The notes: a model not told the origin generated them from the letters alone. A DNA stretch of 64,000 bases from Deferribacterales bacterium Deferri_01 (GCA_001603805.1 LUZY01000006.1:46428-110427), one strand, 5' to 3'; positions 26,439 through 37,128 are shown, counted from the stretch's first letter. Numbers and translations are program-made.

Positions 26439-27404
26439 GTTTTGCCTGCCGCTGGCAGGATGTATGCGTGATGGTATATAGACCAGAAAATCGGTTCCTT
26501 TTCCTTTAACTGAGTTTACTTCAATACGCCCGTGATGCTTATCAATAGCTTCTTTGGCGATTATAAGCCCAAGCCCTGTGCCACGGTTTTTTGTGGTGAA
26601 AAAAGGGGTAAACAGTCTTTCCATAACCTGCTCATCCATACCTGGACCGGAATCAGAAATTACAATACGGAGCATGGAACATGCCCTGTCCATCTCCTTG
26701 TCCATATACTTGATTGTGGGATCAATGGAAACCTCAACCTCAATATCCCCTTCCCCCTGAGCCTCACAGGCATTTTTGAGAATATTGCTCAGAGCCATAA
26801 AAAGCTTTTCCCTGTCAGCTCTGATCACAGTGAGGTTGCGCAGAACACGAAACCGGACTTCAATTTTTGAATAAACAATCTTTATACTGTCCCGAAGCTC
26901 ATTGATAAAACTTTCGAGATCCACCTCATCAAACGTTACCGTCATTTCACTGAGCATGTGTATGTTTCCGAGGATCGATTTTATCCTGCCGCTCTCTTTC
27001 TGGATTATTCCGGCACATTTTTCAATGTATTCGTTTTTAGCTTTGGCGGCGATGATCTGTGCCGTACCGTCAATGACAGTGAGAGGGTTTTTGATCTCAT
27101 GCTGAAGGGATGATATATCCATAATATCCCCCAACGGCTGATTAAATTCATCAAGGGCAATAACAAAAAATTCATAATCCTTGCGGGAATTAATAACCTT
27201 AATACCGTAGGTGCCTCTGGGAGTTTTGAAAACAAGGTTATCACCGTTAATCTTGCCAAGAAGAAACTCCCCGAACCGGCGTATGCCGAAAGCGGACATT
27301 TCATCCATTAAAAGTTCGGCCTGAAAATTCGCAGATTTTACCTTGCCGTCTTTTGAAACTGTGAAGAAAGCAAATGGAACATCCTCGAACTTTTTATGCG
27401 ACAT
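26436..27404 (-). CDS. Soluble sensor histidine kinase (NtrB-like)
   Basis: A 322-residue kinase with no TM helix. Residues about 1-95 resemble a short PAS sensor (PFAFFTVSKDGKVKSAN). The phosphoacceptor histidine lies in SLQHEIKNPLTVIDG near residue 103. The ATP-binding domain has the N box LSNILKNACEA, a G1 box DSGPGMDEQVMERLF and a G2 box GTGLGLIIAKEAI. The sequence around the histidine matches NtrB-type kinases that pair with sigma-54 activators, but no response regulator gene is adjacent. The ATG at 27404 is two bases after the PBP1A stop, so it is co-transcribed with it. Confidence 0.88.
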   Translation of the reverse strand: MSHKKFEDVPFAFFTVSKDGKVKSANFQAELLMDEMSAFGIRRFGEFLLGKINGDNLVFKTPRGTYGIKVINSRKDYEFFVIALDEFNQPLGDIMDISSLQHEIKNPLTVIDGTAQIIAAKAKNEYIEKCAGIIQKESGRIKSILGNIHMLSEMTVTFDEVDLESFINELRDSIKIVYSKIEVRFRVLRNLTVIRADREKLFMALSNILKNACEAQGEGDIEVEVSIDPTIKYMDKEMDRACSMLRIVISDSGPGMDEQVMERLFTPFFTTKNRGTGLGLIIAKEAIDKHHGRIEVNSVKGKGTDFLVYIPSRIHPASGRQN

Positions 27405-27406
27405 TA

Positions 27407-29692
27407 TCACTCCGCTGCGCTGTAAGGCTCAAAGGAGAAATCTGTGGCGTAGCTGTCCGTAATTTTATGAGTTCCTGTATCCACTTTGTAATAGATTACA
27501 TTTTCCGTAGAAGGAAAAATAGCATAGTCGAATTTATTCAGGCTGCTGTTCATGTAGTCAACCCAGGCGGGCAGAGCTGCGCTTGCTCCCGCCATTGAGT
27601 ACCCTGCGGCTTTGAAATCATCAAAACCAACCCACACACCGCTGACAACATTAGGCAGATAGCCCACAAACCAAGCATCTTTAAAGTCGTTTGTTGTTCC
27701 TGTTTTTCCACCTGCGGGTCTGTTAAGCACCTTTGCTCTTCTGCCTGTTCCGTTCTGGACAACATTCTCCATCAGATCTGTCATAATCTGCGCTGTTTCA
27801 GGCTTTATAACATCAGTTTTACCTTGGGCAGGTTTATACTCTTTAACAATTTCGCCTTTTCCATCTTCAATTTTAGTCACGAAATAGGGCTGAACTCTGT
27901 AGCCTAAGTTGGGGAACACACTGAAGGCATAAACCATTTCAATAAGAGGGGCAGACCCGGAACCGATACTTACAGAAAGATCCCTCTGGAGATGTTCCGT
28001 TAACCCGAACTTTTTTGCATAGGACAGAATTGTGCCTATGCCTATTCTCTCTGCGACTTTAATTGTTACAACGTTTCTTGACTGGGTGAGAGCTTCTTTG
28101 AGGGTAGTCAGCCCGTAAAATCTGCCGGAGTAGTTTTCAGGCTTCCAGTATTCGCCTTCCTCCTCCATCTCTTTCACAACAGGCGCATCGTAGGTCTCAG
28201 ACATTACATTGTATCCATGCTCAAGCGCGGCAGAATATACAATAGGCTTAAACAGACTGCCCACCTGACGCTTTGCCTGAACAGCCCTGTTAAACATTGA
28301 TTTTGAGTATTCAAACCCGCCTGTAACAGCTAGGATCGCCCCGGTGTGCGGCTCAATTGAGATAAGGGCACTCTCAAGATCAGGGTCTGCTTCAATTGAG
28401 TAAAAACCTTTATCTTTATCAGCCGGAGAAACGAAAATTACAGAGTTCTTTTTTATGATAGTTGCAAAATCTGTCAGACGTGAGTAGTTTCCGCCCCTTG
28501 GTCTTGCCCATCTGCTGTCATTTATGCGGAGTATGCCCTTTGAGCCGTCAGCCAGAAGAATTTCACACTGATTTTTTTCAACTTTCGTAACAATTGCACG
28601 CTGAAAACCCATTGCCAGAATATACGGACGCTCCTCTTTCAGAACTGCGTCAAGCCGCTCTTTACGCTCTTCCGGTGATTCGCCTTTTTTCTCTTCAAAA
28701 AGGGTAATACCCCCTGTGTAGCCAAGGTTTTTATTCAGGCGGAGAATATTGTTCTTGATTGCTGTTTCGGCATTTCTCTGAAGATCCAAATCAAGGGTAG
28801 TGTAAATTTTATAACCGCTGTTTTCAGGGTCTTCCTCATCAATTTCATCTCTAATAAATTTTATAACCATATCGGTAAAATAACCGGCGTAGGAGTTTTT
28901 CGGTTTTATTTTATCAATAAGATGAACATCTTCCGCTGCTGCTTTTCTGTAAATGTCTTCTGTTATATATCCTGTTTCAAAAAGTCTGTAGAGAACATGG
29001 TTTCTGCGGTTAACGGCTTTTTCCATATTGATATGCGGGGCATAAATGCCGGGCGCTTTTGGTATTCCGGCTATCATAGCCGCTTCAGCGAGACTCAGCT
29101 CTGAGGCTGTCTTGCCGAAATAGTTTGCAGCAGCAGCCTCAACACCGTAAGCCCCTCTGCCGAAGTAAACCTGATTAAGATACATTTCAAGTATCTGCTC
29201 TTTCTCCAGAAAGTTATCAAGACGGTAGGCGAGAATAGCCTCTTTTATTTTACGTTTAATCTTTTTCTCCGGGGTCAGATATATGATTTTCACAAGCTGC
29301 TGAGTGAGTGTGCTGCCCCCTTCCACAACCCTGCCCGCCTTCACGTTTGACACGAAAGCACGCATTATTCCCATCATATCCACACCGCCGTGGTCGAAGA
29401 ATCTTGCGTCCTCCACCGCCACAATAGACTGCCACATATATTCGGGCATTTCTTTTATGGATATGGGATAGCGCCTCTCCGTACCAAGCTCTGCGATGGG
29501 GTCACCGTTGCGGTCATAGATTATGGTGGGTCTGTCGTACTGGAAATCCTTGAGCTGTTCAACGGAAGGAAGCTGACGACTGAGCATGTATATGTAGCCC
29601 AGAACACTGCTGAAGCAGAACAGAATAAGAAAAACCGCTGTACCTGCGATGAGATACACGGGTCTGGTATTTTTTATAAAATCTTTTATCAT
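27407..29692 (-). CDS. Penicillin-binding protein 1A, bifunctional
   Basis: Inner-membrane peptidoglycan synthase, 761 residues. One TM anchor (about 12-36) is followed by the GT51 glycosyltransferase domain ([13 protein letters not shown] and [11 protein letters not shown]) and a transpeptidase domain with the three penicillin-binding motifs: GSLFKP (SxxK) near residue 479, SRN near 540, and KTGT near 660. The start overlaps the uvrB stop by four bases (ATGA), so it is translationally coupled to uvrB. Family knowledge gives a role in cell-wall synthesis during growth. Confidence 0.95.
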   Translation of the reverse strand: MIKDFIKNTRPVYLIAGTAVFLILFCFSSVLGYIYMLSRQLPSVEQLKDFQYDRPTIIYDRNGDPIAELGTERRYPISIKEMPEYMWQSIVAVEDARFFDHGGVDMMGIMRAFVSNVKAGRVVEGGSTLTQQLVKIIYLTPEKKIKRKIKEAILAYRLDNFLEKEQILEMYLNQVYFGRGAYGVEAAAANYFGKTASELSLAEAAMIAGIPKAPGIYAPHINMEKAVNRRNHVLYRLFETGYITEDIYRKAAAEDVHLIDKIKPKNSYAGYFTDMVIKFIRDEIDEEDPENSGYKIYTTLDLDLQRNAETAIKNNILRLNKNLGYTGGITLFEEKKGESPEERKERLDAVLKEERPYILAMGFQRAIVTKVEKNQCEILLADGSKGILRINDSRWARPRGGNYSRLTDFATIIKKNSVIFVSPADKDKGFYSIEADPDLESALISIEPHTGAILAVTGGFEYSKSMFNRAVQAKRQVGSLFKPIVYSAALEHGYNVMSETYDAPVVKEMEEEGEYWKPENYSGRFYGLTTLKEALTQSRNVVTIKVAERIGIGTILSYAKKFGLTEHLQRDLSVSIGSGSAPLIEMVYAFSVFPNLGYRVQPYFVTKIEDGKGEIVKEYKPAQGKTDVIKPETAQIMTDLMENVVQNGTGRRAKVLNRPAGGKTGTTNDFKDAWFVGYLPNVVSGVWVGFDDFKAAGYSMAGASAALPAWVDYMNSSLNKFDYAIFPSTENVIYYKVDTGTHKITDSYATDFSFEPYSAAE

Positions 29693-31662
29693 TTTTTCAC
29701 ACTGTACTCAAAGAGCATGTCACGAAGTTTAGCGGCTTTTTCAAACTCCAATGCCTCTGCGTATTCCTGCATTTTTTTCTTCAATTCGGCAATATCTTTG
29801 TCTCTGTTGCCTGTCAATCTTATACCATCCTCATCGGGCAGATCAACAGTTACATAGTCTTTTTCATAGATGCTCTCCATTATATCGGAGATTTCATTGC
29901 GTATGGTTTCGGGGGTTATATTATTTTCTTCATTGTATGCAAGCTGTTTCTGTCTTCTGCGCTCTGTCTCATCCAGAGCTGCCTGCATACTTGGGGTTAT
30001 CTTATCGGCATAGAAAATTGCTCTGCCGTTTACGTTCCTTGCAGCTCGTCCTATTGTCTGAATGAGAGAACGCTCCGAACGGAGAAACCCTTCCCTGTCT
30101 GCATCCAGAACTGCAACGAGACTGACCTCCGGTATATCAAGCCCCTCACGGAGCAGGTTTATACCCACAAGGACATCAAATTTACCAAGACGAAGGTTGC
30201 GGATTATTTTTATACGCTCCAGAGTGTCTATCTCCGAATGAAGGTACTCCACCCTAACCCCAACTTCCTGATAATATTTCGTAAGTTCCTCCGCCATGCG
30301 CTTGGTCAGTGTAGTTACAAGCACACGCTCGCCATTCGCAGTTATCTTCTGAATTTCCGCCAGAAGGTCATCCACCTGTGTTTTTGCTGGGCGAAGTTCT
30401 ATAAGAGGGTCTATAAGCCCTGTGGGTCGGATAATCTGCTCCGCTACGACACCTTTGGAATCATTCAGTTCATAGTCTGCCGGAGTGGCACTCACATAAA
30501 GCACACGGTGGACAGCGCTTCTGAACTCCTCAAATTTCAAAGGTCTGTTGTCCAGAGCTGCCGGAAGCCGGAAACCGAATTCCACAAGGGTTGTCTTGCG
30601 GGATCTGTCTCCGTTGTACATTCCCCTTACCTGCGGTACGGTTATGTGCGATTCGTCTATTATAACGAGTGCGTCTTTAGGCAGATAACTAAGCAGGGTG
30701 GGAGGAGCTTCGCCCGGCGTTCTCCCTTCAAAAAAGCGGGAGTAGTTCTCAATGCCGTTGCAGTATCCCGTTTCCATGATCATCTCAATGTCATACATTG
30801 TGCGCTGAGTGAGCCTCTGCGCTTCAAGGAGACGGTTATTCTCCTCCAGAAAACGACAGCGCTCCAGAAGCTCGTTTCTGATATTCTGAACTGCTGCTTC
30901 TCTTGTTATTTTGTGAGTTACATAGTGAGTCGCAGGATATATGGCAAGTTTGGGGCGTTCTTTAATCGTTTTACCCGTTACCGGATCAAACTCGGAAAGC
31001 CTGTCCACCTCATCACCGAAAAACTCTATACGGTAGGCAACAGAGTCCTCATGGGCAGGGAAAACCTCAAGGGTGTCGCCCTTCAAACGGTATGTGCCCC
31101 TGTGGAAGTCATAATCATTGCGCTCATACTGTATCTCCACAAGTTTTTCCAGCACCTCTTCCATATCAGCAGGTTCACCTGTCTCAAGGACAACAAGCAT
31201 ACCGCTGTATGCCTCCGGCGAACCGAGACCGTATATGCAGGAAACACTGGCGACAATTATTACATCACGTCTTTCAAGAAGGCTTCTTGTTGCAGAGTGG
31301 CGGAGCTTATCTATCTCTTCGTTTATGGACGAATCTTTTTCAATATACGTATCACTTGAAGGAACGTAGGCTTCGGGCTGGTAATAGTCGTAATAACTAA
31401 CAAAGTATTCCACGGCGTTTTCAGGAAAAAACTTCTTAAATTCCCCGTAAAGCTGTGCCGCAAGGGTCTTGTTGTGCGCTATAATCAATGCCGGCACACC
31501 AAGACGCTGGATAACATTCGCCATGGTGTACGTTTTGCCGGAACCTGTAACACCAAGAAGAACCTGCGCATCCGCACCGTCACGGAAGTTTTCCGTAAGC
31601 TGGTCTATCGCAGCGGGCTGATCCCCTGCGGGCTGATAATCTGAATTAAGTTTAAAAACCAT
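29689..31662 (-). CDS. uvrB: Excinuclease ABC subunit B
   Basis: Helicase-like damage-verification subunit of nucleotide excision repair, 657 residues. Seen: Walker [16 protein letters not shown] near residue 39, the beta-hairpin region [21 protein letters not shown] near residue 92, the DEAD-like VIIDESH near residue 336, motif [13 protein letters not shown] near residue 535, and the C-terminal UVR motif ([23 protein letters not shown]) that binds UvrC. It is the first gene of an operon with PBP1A and a histidine kinase. Confidence 0.98.
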   Translation of the reverse strand: MVFKLNSDYQPAGDQPAAIDQLTENFRDGADAQVLLGVTGSGKTYTMANVIQRLGVPALIIAHNKTLAAQLYGEFKKFFPENAVEYFVSYYDYYQPEAYVPSSDTYIEKDSSINEEIDKLRHSATRSLLERRDVIIVASVSCIYGLGSPEAYSGMLVVLETGEPADMEEVLEKLVEIQYERNDYDFHRGTYRLKGDTLEVFPAHEDSVAYRIEFFGDEVDRLSEFDPVTGKTIKERPKLAIYPATHYVTHKITREAAVQNIRNELLERCRFLEENNRLLEAQRLTQRTMYDIEMIMETGYCNGIENYSRFFEGRTPGEAPPTLLSYLPKDALVIIDESHITVPQVRGMYNGDRSRKTTLVEFGFRLPAALDNRPLKFEEFRSAVHRVLYVSATPADYELNDSKGVVAEQIIRPTGLIDPLIELRPAKTQVDDLLAEIQKITANGERVLVTTLTKRMAEELTKYYQEVGVRVEYLHSEIDTLERIKIIRNLRLGKFDVLVGINLLREGLDIPEVSLVAVLDADREGFLRSERSLIQTIGRAARNVNGRAIFYADKITPSMQAALDETERRRQKQLAYNEENNITPETIRNEISDIMESIYEKDYVTVDLPDEDGIRLTGNRDKDIAELKKKMQEYAEALEFEKAAKLRDMLFEYSVKK

Positions 31663-31821
31663 AAGAGATATTCTATATTTTTTTACCGTCAGTACAACGG
31701 GTAATTAATTATTTTTAAGATAAGGGCTTGATTTTTTCTCCTCTTGGTAATATTCATTTTGTTTCAGATAAGTAAAATAAAAGCGCTTCATGCGCCGAAC
31801 TATTTTGAAGGTGAATGAACA

Positions 31822-32073
31822 ATGCCTATTTACGAGTACAGATGCAGGTCATGCGGAAAAGTTACGGAAGTGATGGAAAGCATCACAAGCACTGAGAAAG
31901 TAAAGGAATGTCCCGCCTGTAAAGGCGAGGCGGAAAGAATCATGTCTGTCAGCGGGTTTCAGCTTAAAGGCGGCGGATGGTATGAACAGGGCTACTCGAA
32001 AGGCTCCTCATGCGCTTCTGCGGATTCATCCTCCCCAAAATGCGCCTCATGCCCTGCTGCGGCAGGAAATTAA
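31822..32073 (+). CDS. FmdB-family zinc-ribbon protein
   Basis: An 83-residue protein starting MPIYEYRCRSCGKVTEV with paired CxxC motifs (residues 8-11 and 31-34), the FmdB-type putative regulatory zinc ribbon. The C-terminus is serine- and cysteine-rich (SSCASADSS, KCASCPAAAG), which may add a second metal site. It is divergent from uvrB and ends in a clear terminator. Function is unknown beyond metal binding. Confidence 0.9.
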   Translation: MPIYEYRCRSCGKVTEVMESITSTEKVKECPACKGEAERIMSVSGFQLKGGGWYEQGYSKGSSCASADSSSPKCASCPAAAGN

Positions 32074-32081
32074 AATATCGA

Positions 32082-32110
32082 ACGCGCGTCACAGCTACGC
32101 GCGTTTTTCT
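32082..32110 (+). terminator. Terminator of the fmdB-like gene
   Basis: ACGCGCGT-cacagct-ACGCGCGT followed by TTTTCTTTT on the plus strand, eight bases after the stop. Confidence 0.9.
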
Positions 32111-32112
32111 TT

Positions 32113-32544
32113 TCAGCCGGCGCTGCCGCCTCCGGTTTTTCTAACAGAGTTTACATAATCCACCAATATGCGGTCAGCCTTGCATATATGATTCGTCAGC
32201 CAGTCCTGCATCTTTCTTTGAAGGGTGAGAGGAAGGGACACAGAATAGCCTTTTGAGAAATATATCTCTTTTATCTCTTCAAAGTCTGCCCTGAATTTTT
32301 TGTGCTGAGTAATATGGAAATCAATATCGTGATAGTTGTTCTCACGCATAAATTCTTCTTCTCTGGGGAAATACTTAAGAATATGAAGCTCAACAAACCG
32401 CATAGTTTTACGGATTTCTTCCTTGCCTTCTCCGTTTTTCATCGCTTCAAGCAGGCGGCTCATAGAAGCAACAAAAAAAGTGTGCTGCTGATCCATAAAC
32501 TCTATTCCGTTTGCAAAACCGTTCCCAGTTTTAATCATAGACAT
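32113..32544 (-). CDS. Bacteriohemerythrin
   Basis: A 143-residue oxygen-binding diiron protein. The iron-ligand pattern is visible: His21 in FMDQQHTFF, a histidine and glutamate in FVELHILKYFPREEEFM, paired histidines in NNYHDIDFHITQHKKF, and the closing HICKADRILVDYV (His and Asp). No other domain is fused. In motile anaerobes such proteins deliver or sense oxygen; the adjacent EAL gene on the same strand (100 bases upstream) may be related but need not share a promoter. Confidence 0.93.
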   Translation of the reverse strand: MSMIKTGNGFANGIEFMDQQHTFFVASMSRLLEAMKNGEGKEEIRKTMRFVELHILKYFPREEEFMRENNYHDIDFHITQHKKFRADFEEIKEIYFSKGYSVSLPLTLQRKMQDWLTNHICKADRILVDYVNSVRKTGGGSAG

Positions 32545-32645
32545 TCCTTGTATGTTATTGAATTAACTAATACCAGACTTTACAACAAGACAAAAACGAA
32601 CACAATATTTTATTAGACATCATGTAGAATTAATTTGAAAAATAC

Positions 32646-35390
32646 TTATATAACAATATTTTGAGACACAAACACAGGTTTATCCTCCGGCTTGCCGAAA
32701 TAATACCCTTGTCCATAATCAACACCGAGAAGAGCTATTTCACGGGCTATGTTTTTATTTGATATGAACTCTGCAACTGTCTTCATTCCGGAGTGCCTGC
32801 CAAGAGATACAATAGATGCGATTATCTCCCTTGAGCTTTCATCGTCCTCAACTCTTTTCACAATAGAAGCATCAATCTTCAGATAATCCGCCCTTATATT
32901 CATCAAATAATCAAAGTTGGAAAACCCCGCACCGAAATCATCAATTGAGATTTTAGCCCCGCCGGATTTAAACTTCTCAAAAATCCTGTTAGTCTCATCT
33001 ATATTCACAAGCTCCTGCGACTCGACAATCTCAATAACCAGCCTGCCCAAAACCCCATTGTTCTTCGCCACGGTAAAGAGATAATCCATTGTGTCACGGT
33101 CGAAAATATCCTCAACGGAAAGGTTGATCGAAAACTGGTAAGGCAGGTTTTTAAATACTGCCACGGATTTTTCAATAACCCTTGCGGTCAGCCTTGGGTA
33201 CATGTTTGTTTTCTTTGAAATATCAAGGAACTTAGCCGGACTGATTACATCACTGTTTTCGTCTATTATCCTCATCAGACATTCGTATTTTTCACTGTCG
33301 CCGGTTTTCATATCTATTATAGGCTGATAATAGGCGGTTACACGGTCGTTCTTTAAAGCATCAGAAACTTTCCTGATTATAGAAAGATTTTCCTCAAAAT
33401 CAGCCTTGATTCTGTTATCCGCCTGAGAATAAACAAGGATATCCTGCTTAAGTTTTTTTGCTCCATTCAGTGCCATGTCTGCATAAGCAAGCAGGTTGTC
33501 CTTATCCCCTGCTATCCCTGCTGTGAAGTATATGTGTTTATCCTCGCCGTGACGCTCCTGAAGAATTGCCCCGACTCTCCGCATAGCAACAGATACATTG
33601 TTTTTAAAAACAACCGGATCTGCATTATTTGCAAGTATGCCGAACTTATCAGAGTGCAGCCTGTAAACCGAATAACCGGACAGAGCAGGAAAAGCCACAA
33701 ACTCTCTGGCTGTTTCAATCAGAATCCGGTCGGCAAAATGATTGCCGAAAAACTCATTGATCTGCTTAAAGCCTCGTATATCAACTATCGCAAGAATCGG
33801 ATACTCTATGGGTTCAGCGTCACTGATAAGCTTCACCCTGCTGCCCAGCCCAGTGAGACTGTCACTGTTAAAAAGCTCTTCAATCCGATTGCGGTTTTCC
33901 ACCAGCTCTGTGATATCGTTAGCACAGGCTATGTATTCTATAACCTCACCAAATTCATTCAGTATCGGAGCGATTGTCGCACTTATATAAAAACTCTCTC
34001 CGTCTTTCCTGCGGTTGCGGAGAACCCCTTTCCAGACCTTGCCCTTTGTTATAGTGTTCCAAAGCTCTTTAAAAGTCTCTATAGGAGTGGTGGGATGCTT
34101 TATAATGTTATGCCTGTTTCCGATCAGTTCCTCTCTTTTGTAACCGCTTATTTCACAAAATTTATCATTAACATAAGTCATTACACCGTATTCATCAGTG
34201 ATTGTGACAACTGAACTTTTATCCAAAATAGATTTGTACTGCTCAAGAAGATTTCGGTGTCCTTCCTGCCGTTTTTCCAGTTTGCGTATCATTCTGTATA
34301 TAAAAATACCTGAAATTAAGACAACAACAAAGAAATAGGAAATTACTCTTTTAACTTCCCCTATATCCTCCTGAACAAGCTTTTCAATAAGTGCTCGTTC
34401 ATCTTCAAGCTGTTTTTCAAGATCACTGAAATAAAAGCCTGTTCCGATAACCCACCCCCAAGGATTATACACTGTTGCATAAGTTACTTTCCTTTCAGGG
34501 ATAACAGTATCAGGACGGGGCCAGAAGTATTCAACGTATCCACCTCCGTTCCTGACTATTTTGTCTATCTCCTGAAAAAGATACTTTCCGTCTCTGGAGC
34601 GCATGTTTTTAAGGCTTTTTCCCTCAAGCTCCGGATTCCCCGGATGCACAATGCCGGTAAGATCACTGTCATTAACCCAGAAATATCCTGCTTTATCTTT
34701 TCCGTAACGCTCACGGCGGATGGAGGAGATAACACGCTTTTTTGCCTCATCCTCGGCACTTTCAACAGTAAATGAGCTGCCAATGAACAATGGAACATTT
34801 TTCAGCTTCTGAACATAGCCTATCTTCACTTTACCACTGGTACGGAGGCTGTCATTAAGCTCATATGAACCGAATCCTCCTCCTGAATCCCTCAGGCCGT
34901 TCAACAGAGCTGTAAGTTCAGAGCTGCTTTTAAGCAGGTTTACGATATTCTGATTAATAAGTTTTTGATTCTCCTCATGGTAAATAATTGTTCCGTCGTC
35001 AGAAATCAAAAAGTAATATTCTGATTCACCCGCACCTTTAAAAGCAGAAATCATCCTGCCAAAATCAGCTTTTTTGTAAGCGGCATCCCCGTCCAGACTG
35101 AGATTAAGATATTCCGCAGCAGAGCCAACTCTCTGTGCAACAGAAGCTTTTTTCATCTCTATATTGCTCTCTCTCACAGCATCAATACGAATCAGCATAC
35201 GCTCAATCTCGTTCTTCACTTCCGCCTGGCTGTTTTCAGTAAATTGTTTTTCCAGAAGTACGGCACGTTCACTGTAATCATCTTTTGCATTTGCATTAAT
35301 AAAATACAAAACCACAGCAGAAAAAATCATTGCGGTGGAAAGAGAAGCAAACAAACTAAGCAGTGATGCACTGTATTTAAAAACGGACAT
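32646..35390 (-). CDS. Cache-PAS-GGDEF(degenerate)-EAL membrane protein
   Basis: A 914-residue c-di-GMP signalling protein: TM about 8-32, a periplasmic Cache sensor about 33-340 (KAGYFWVNDSDLTGIVHPGNPELEGKSL), TM about 342-362, PAS about 380-490, GGDEF about 505-655, EAL about 665-905. The GGDEF signature is replaced by HSDKF, so cyclase activity is not expected. The EAL domain keeps its metal and catalytic residues in the forms YECLMRI, SINLSVED, VIEIVES, IDDFGAGFSNFDYL, DYLKID and YGQGYYFGKP, so phosphodiesterase activity is likely. The start at 35390 has GAGGG upstream. The ligand is unknown. Confidence 0.9.
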   Translation of the reverse strand: MSVFKYSASLLSLFASLSTAMIFSAVVLYFINANAKDDYSERAVLLEKQFTENSQAEVKNEIERMLIRIDAVRESNIEMKKASVAQRVGSAAEYLNLSLDGDAAYKKADFGRMISAFKGAGESEYYFLISDDGTIIYHEENQKLINQNIVNLLKSSSELTALLNGLRDSGGGFGSYELNDSLRTSGKVKIGYVQKLKNVPLFIGSSFTVESAEDEAKKRVISSIRRERYGKDKAGYFWVNDSDLTGIVHPGNPELEGKSLKNMRSRDGKYLFQEIDKIVRNGGGYVEYFWPRPDTVIPERKVTYATVYNPWGWVIGTGFYFSDLEKQLEDERALIEKLVQEDIGEVKRVISYFFVVVLISGIFIYRMIRKLEKRQEGHRNLLEQYKSILDKSSVVTITDEYGVMTYVNDKFCEISGYKREELIGNRHNIIKHPTTPIETFKELWNTITKGKVWKGVLRNRRKDGESFYISATIAPILNEFGEVIEYIACANDITELVENRNRIEELFNSDSLTGLGSRVKLISDAEPIEYPILAIVDIRGFKQINEFFGNHFADRILIETAREFVAFPALSGYSVYRLHSDKFGILANNADPVVFKNNVSVAMRRVGAILQERHGEDKHIYFTAGIAGDKDNLLAYADMALNGAKKLKQDILVYSQADNRIKADFEENLSIIRKVSDALKNDRVTAYYQPIIDMKTGDSEKYECLMRIIDENSDVISPAKFLDISKKTNMYPRLTARVIEKSVAVFKNLPYQFSINLSVEDIFDRDTMDYLFTVAKNNGVLGRLVIEIVESQELVNIDETNRIFEKFKSGGAKISIDDFGAGFSNFDYLMNIRADYLKIDASIVKRVEDDESSREIIASIVSLGRHSGMKTVAEFISNKNIAREIALLGVDYGQGYYFGKPEDKPVFVSQNIVI

Positions 35391-35522
35391 TAACACCCTC
35401 AAATAATAATTCGGGAACAATAATTCCTATATTGTAACTATTATTTTAACAAATAACAATCTTTCCTCTTGTATTTTTATGTGTCGGATAATAACCTATT
35501 CATCTACGGAGAAAAAAAACTT

Positions 35523-35969
35523 ATGGCAACTTTAGCGAGAAACAAAAAAGCTTTTTTTGACTATGAAATAATCGAAAAATTCGAGGCAGGAATTGTTCTT
35601 CAGGGAACAGAAGTTAAATCCGCCAAAGGCGGAAATATAAACCTCAAGGATTCTTTCGTTAAAATTATCGGTGAAGAAATGCACCTTATCAACTGCCATA
35701 TATCCGAATACAAACAGGGAAACATCTCAAACCACGAGCCTACCCGTTCCCGCAAGCTGCTTCTCCATAAAAAAGAGATCACACGGCTTATCGGAAAAAT
35801 GAACGAAAAGGGGCTTTCTGTGGTGCCCTTAAGCGTATATCTCAACTCCCGCAACTTTATCAAAGCCGAAATAGCCCTCGTAAAAGGGAAAAAGAGCCAT
35901 GATAAACGTCAAGTAATAAAAGAACGCGACCTGCAAAGAGAAATAAGCAGAGATTTCAAAATAAGATAA
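35523..35969 (+). CDS. smpB: SsrA-binding protein SmpB
   Basis: Partner of tmRNA in rescue of stalled ribosomes, 148 residues. Seen: NKKAFFDYEIIEKFEAGIVLQGTEVKSAK near the N-terminus, HEPTRSRKLLLHKKEI near residue 75, and the C-terminal basic tail KGKKSHDKRQVIKERDLQREISRDFK. The ATG at 35523 is used because the family starts there; the frame extends to 35469 without a match. The tmRNA gene lies 1.2 kb downstream on the same strand. Confidence 0.97.
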   Translation: MATLARNKKAFFDYEIIEKFEAGIVLQGTEVKSAKGGNINLKDSFVKIIGEEMHLINCHISEYKQGNISNHEPTRSRKLLLHKKEITRLIGKMNEKGLSVVPLSVYLNSRNFIKAEIALVKGKKSHDKRQVIKERDLQREISRDFKIR

Positions 35970-36040
35970 TTATTCTGCCAATTTAGCATCACCTTATGTG
36001 ATTCCGCCAAAATTTATACTATTCTTATCTCATTTACCCC

Positions 36041-36080
36041 TTGACTCACCCCGCAGAGCGATTATACTTGTATGTACAAG
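36041..36080 (+). promoter_or_regulatory. Promoter with palindromic operator for the MarR operon
   Basis: TTGACT (36041-36046), a 16-base spacer and TATACT (36063-36068) form a sigma-70 promoter. A perfect-arm palindrome CTTGTA-tg-TACAAG (36067-36080) overlaps the -10 end and start site, 14 bases before the MarR ATG. This is the usual place for an autorepressor. Confidence 0.65.
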
Positions 36081-36093
36081 CAAGGAGAAAGAG

Positions 36094-36513
36094 ATGAAAG
36101 GTCATACTTCAAAAAAATGTCTTTACGCAGCAAGCATGAGCTTTGCCAGACAAATCTCAAAGCTCGCTGAAGAATGCTTCACCTCAACAGGTATGCACCC
36201 TTCACAGGCTTTCCTTCTTGTGCTTGCTGCTGATGAACCGGGCATAAGCCCCACCCGTGCGGCAGAGCTTCTTTCTCTCGCCCCGTCAACAATAACACGC
36301 TTTGCGGACGGACTTGAACGGAAAGGCTACATAACTCGAAACAGAAACGGAAAAACCGCGGAAATGTTTGCCACTAATAACGGTTTGGCACTCACAGCAA
36401 AAATTTCAAAAGCATCCCAAGACCTCTATGAGATGTATTCTGAAAAACTTGGGATGGAAGAAGCGGACAAACTCGCAGAACTTATAAACGATGCAGCGGA
36501 AAAAATGAGATAA
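36094..36513 (+). CDS. MarR-family repressor
   Basis: A 139-residue winged-helix regulator: helix-turn-helix GISPTRAAELLSLAPSTITRFADGLERKGYI near residues 50-80 and a wing with RNRNGKTAEMF. Cysteines near the N-terminus (SKKC, EECFTS) could act as redox switches, as in some MarR proteins. AAGGAGAAA precedes the ATG at 36094; an earlier in-frame start at 35998 lies upstream of the promoter. It precedes an NAD(P)H-quinone-reductase-like gene and probably represses the pair in response to electrophiles or quinones (inference). Confidence 0.9.
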   Translation: MKGHTSKKCLYAASMSFARQISKLAEECFTSTGMHPSQAFLLVLAADEPGISPTRAAELLSLAPSTITRFADGLERKGYITRNRNGKTAEMFATNNGLALTAKISKASQDLYEMYSEKLGMEEADKLAELINDAAEKMR

Positions 36514-36555
36514 ATATCTCTGAAAATAACAGGAACAAGGTTTAAGGAGGACACT

Positions 36556-37083
36556 ATGAAAACACTCGTTCTTTACGGACACTCATCACCGGAACAGTCA
36601 TTCTCAAATGCAATTATAACCGAGAAGTTGGCAAAACTGCCTGATGTTACAGTAAGAACATTGGCTAATCACAGACCTGACGGTCATTTTGATGTTTCAG
36701 CGGAACAAGAAGAACTTGTTAACGCAGACAGAATAGTTTTTCAGTTCCCTTTTAACTGGTACGGTATGCCTTGGCTGCTTAAACAATGGGTTGATGAAGT
36801 TATTACCTATGGATTTGCCTACGGAGAAGGTGGCGATAAATTGAAAGGAAAACCAGTTATTCTCTCTTTTACAACAGGTGTTCCGGCAGATGGTTATGTG
36901 AACCCCACTACAGATGAGTTGCTTTTACCAGTAAAACAAACTCTGGCACTAACACAGGTAAACCTTGAGGAAAGCGTGTCTTCAAATGGTATGATGTACA
37001 TCCCCGGAATGGCGGGTGACAAAGATCAGGTTCAGGCTAAGGCACTCGATCATGCAGAACGCCTTATCGCAAGACTCAAATAG
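36556..37083 (+). CDS. NAD(P)H oxidoreductase, flavodoxin-like (KefF/GST-14 type)
   Basis: A 175-residue flavoprotein that probably reduces quinones with NAD(P)H. Features: MKTLVLYGHSSPEQSFSNA (phosphate-binding start), IVFQFPFNWYGMPWLLKQWVDEVITYGFAYG near residues 64-94 (the family's PxYWY-like core), and a short C-terminus with GMAGDKDQVQAKALDHAERL. The MarR gene ends 42 bases upstream, with AAGGAGG ahead of this ATG. A broken paralogue lies at 1103-1393. A strong terminator follows. Confidence 0.92.
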   Translation: MKTLVLYGHSSPEQSFSNAIITEKLAKLPDVTVRTLANHRPDGHFDVSAEQEELVNADRIVFQFPFNWYGMPWLLKQWVDEVITYGFAYGEGGDKLKGKPVILSFTTGVPADGYVNPTTDELLLPVKQTLALTQVNLEESVSSNGMMYIPGMAGDKDQVQAKALDHAERLIARLK

Positions 37084-37090
37084 ATTATAA

Positions 37091-37128
37091 AGCGTGCCTT
37101 CTGTAAACACAGAAGACACGCTTTTTCT
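37091..37128 (+). terminator. Terminator of the MarR/oxidoreductase operon
   Basis: AGCGTGCCTTCTGT and its near-perfect complement form a long stem followed by TTTTTCTT. Confidence 0.9.

Noticed and set aside
30238..31359. Long plus-strand frame of 373 codons
   Set aside because: It is antisense to uvrB, whose motifs are intact on the minus strand.
33534..34214. Plus-strand frame of 226 codons
   Set aside because: It is antisense to the PAS/GGDEF part of the EAL protein and has no start signal or motif.
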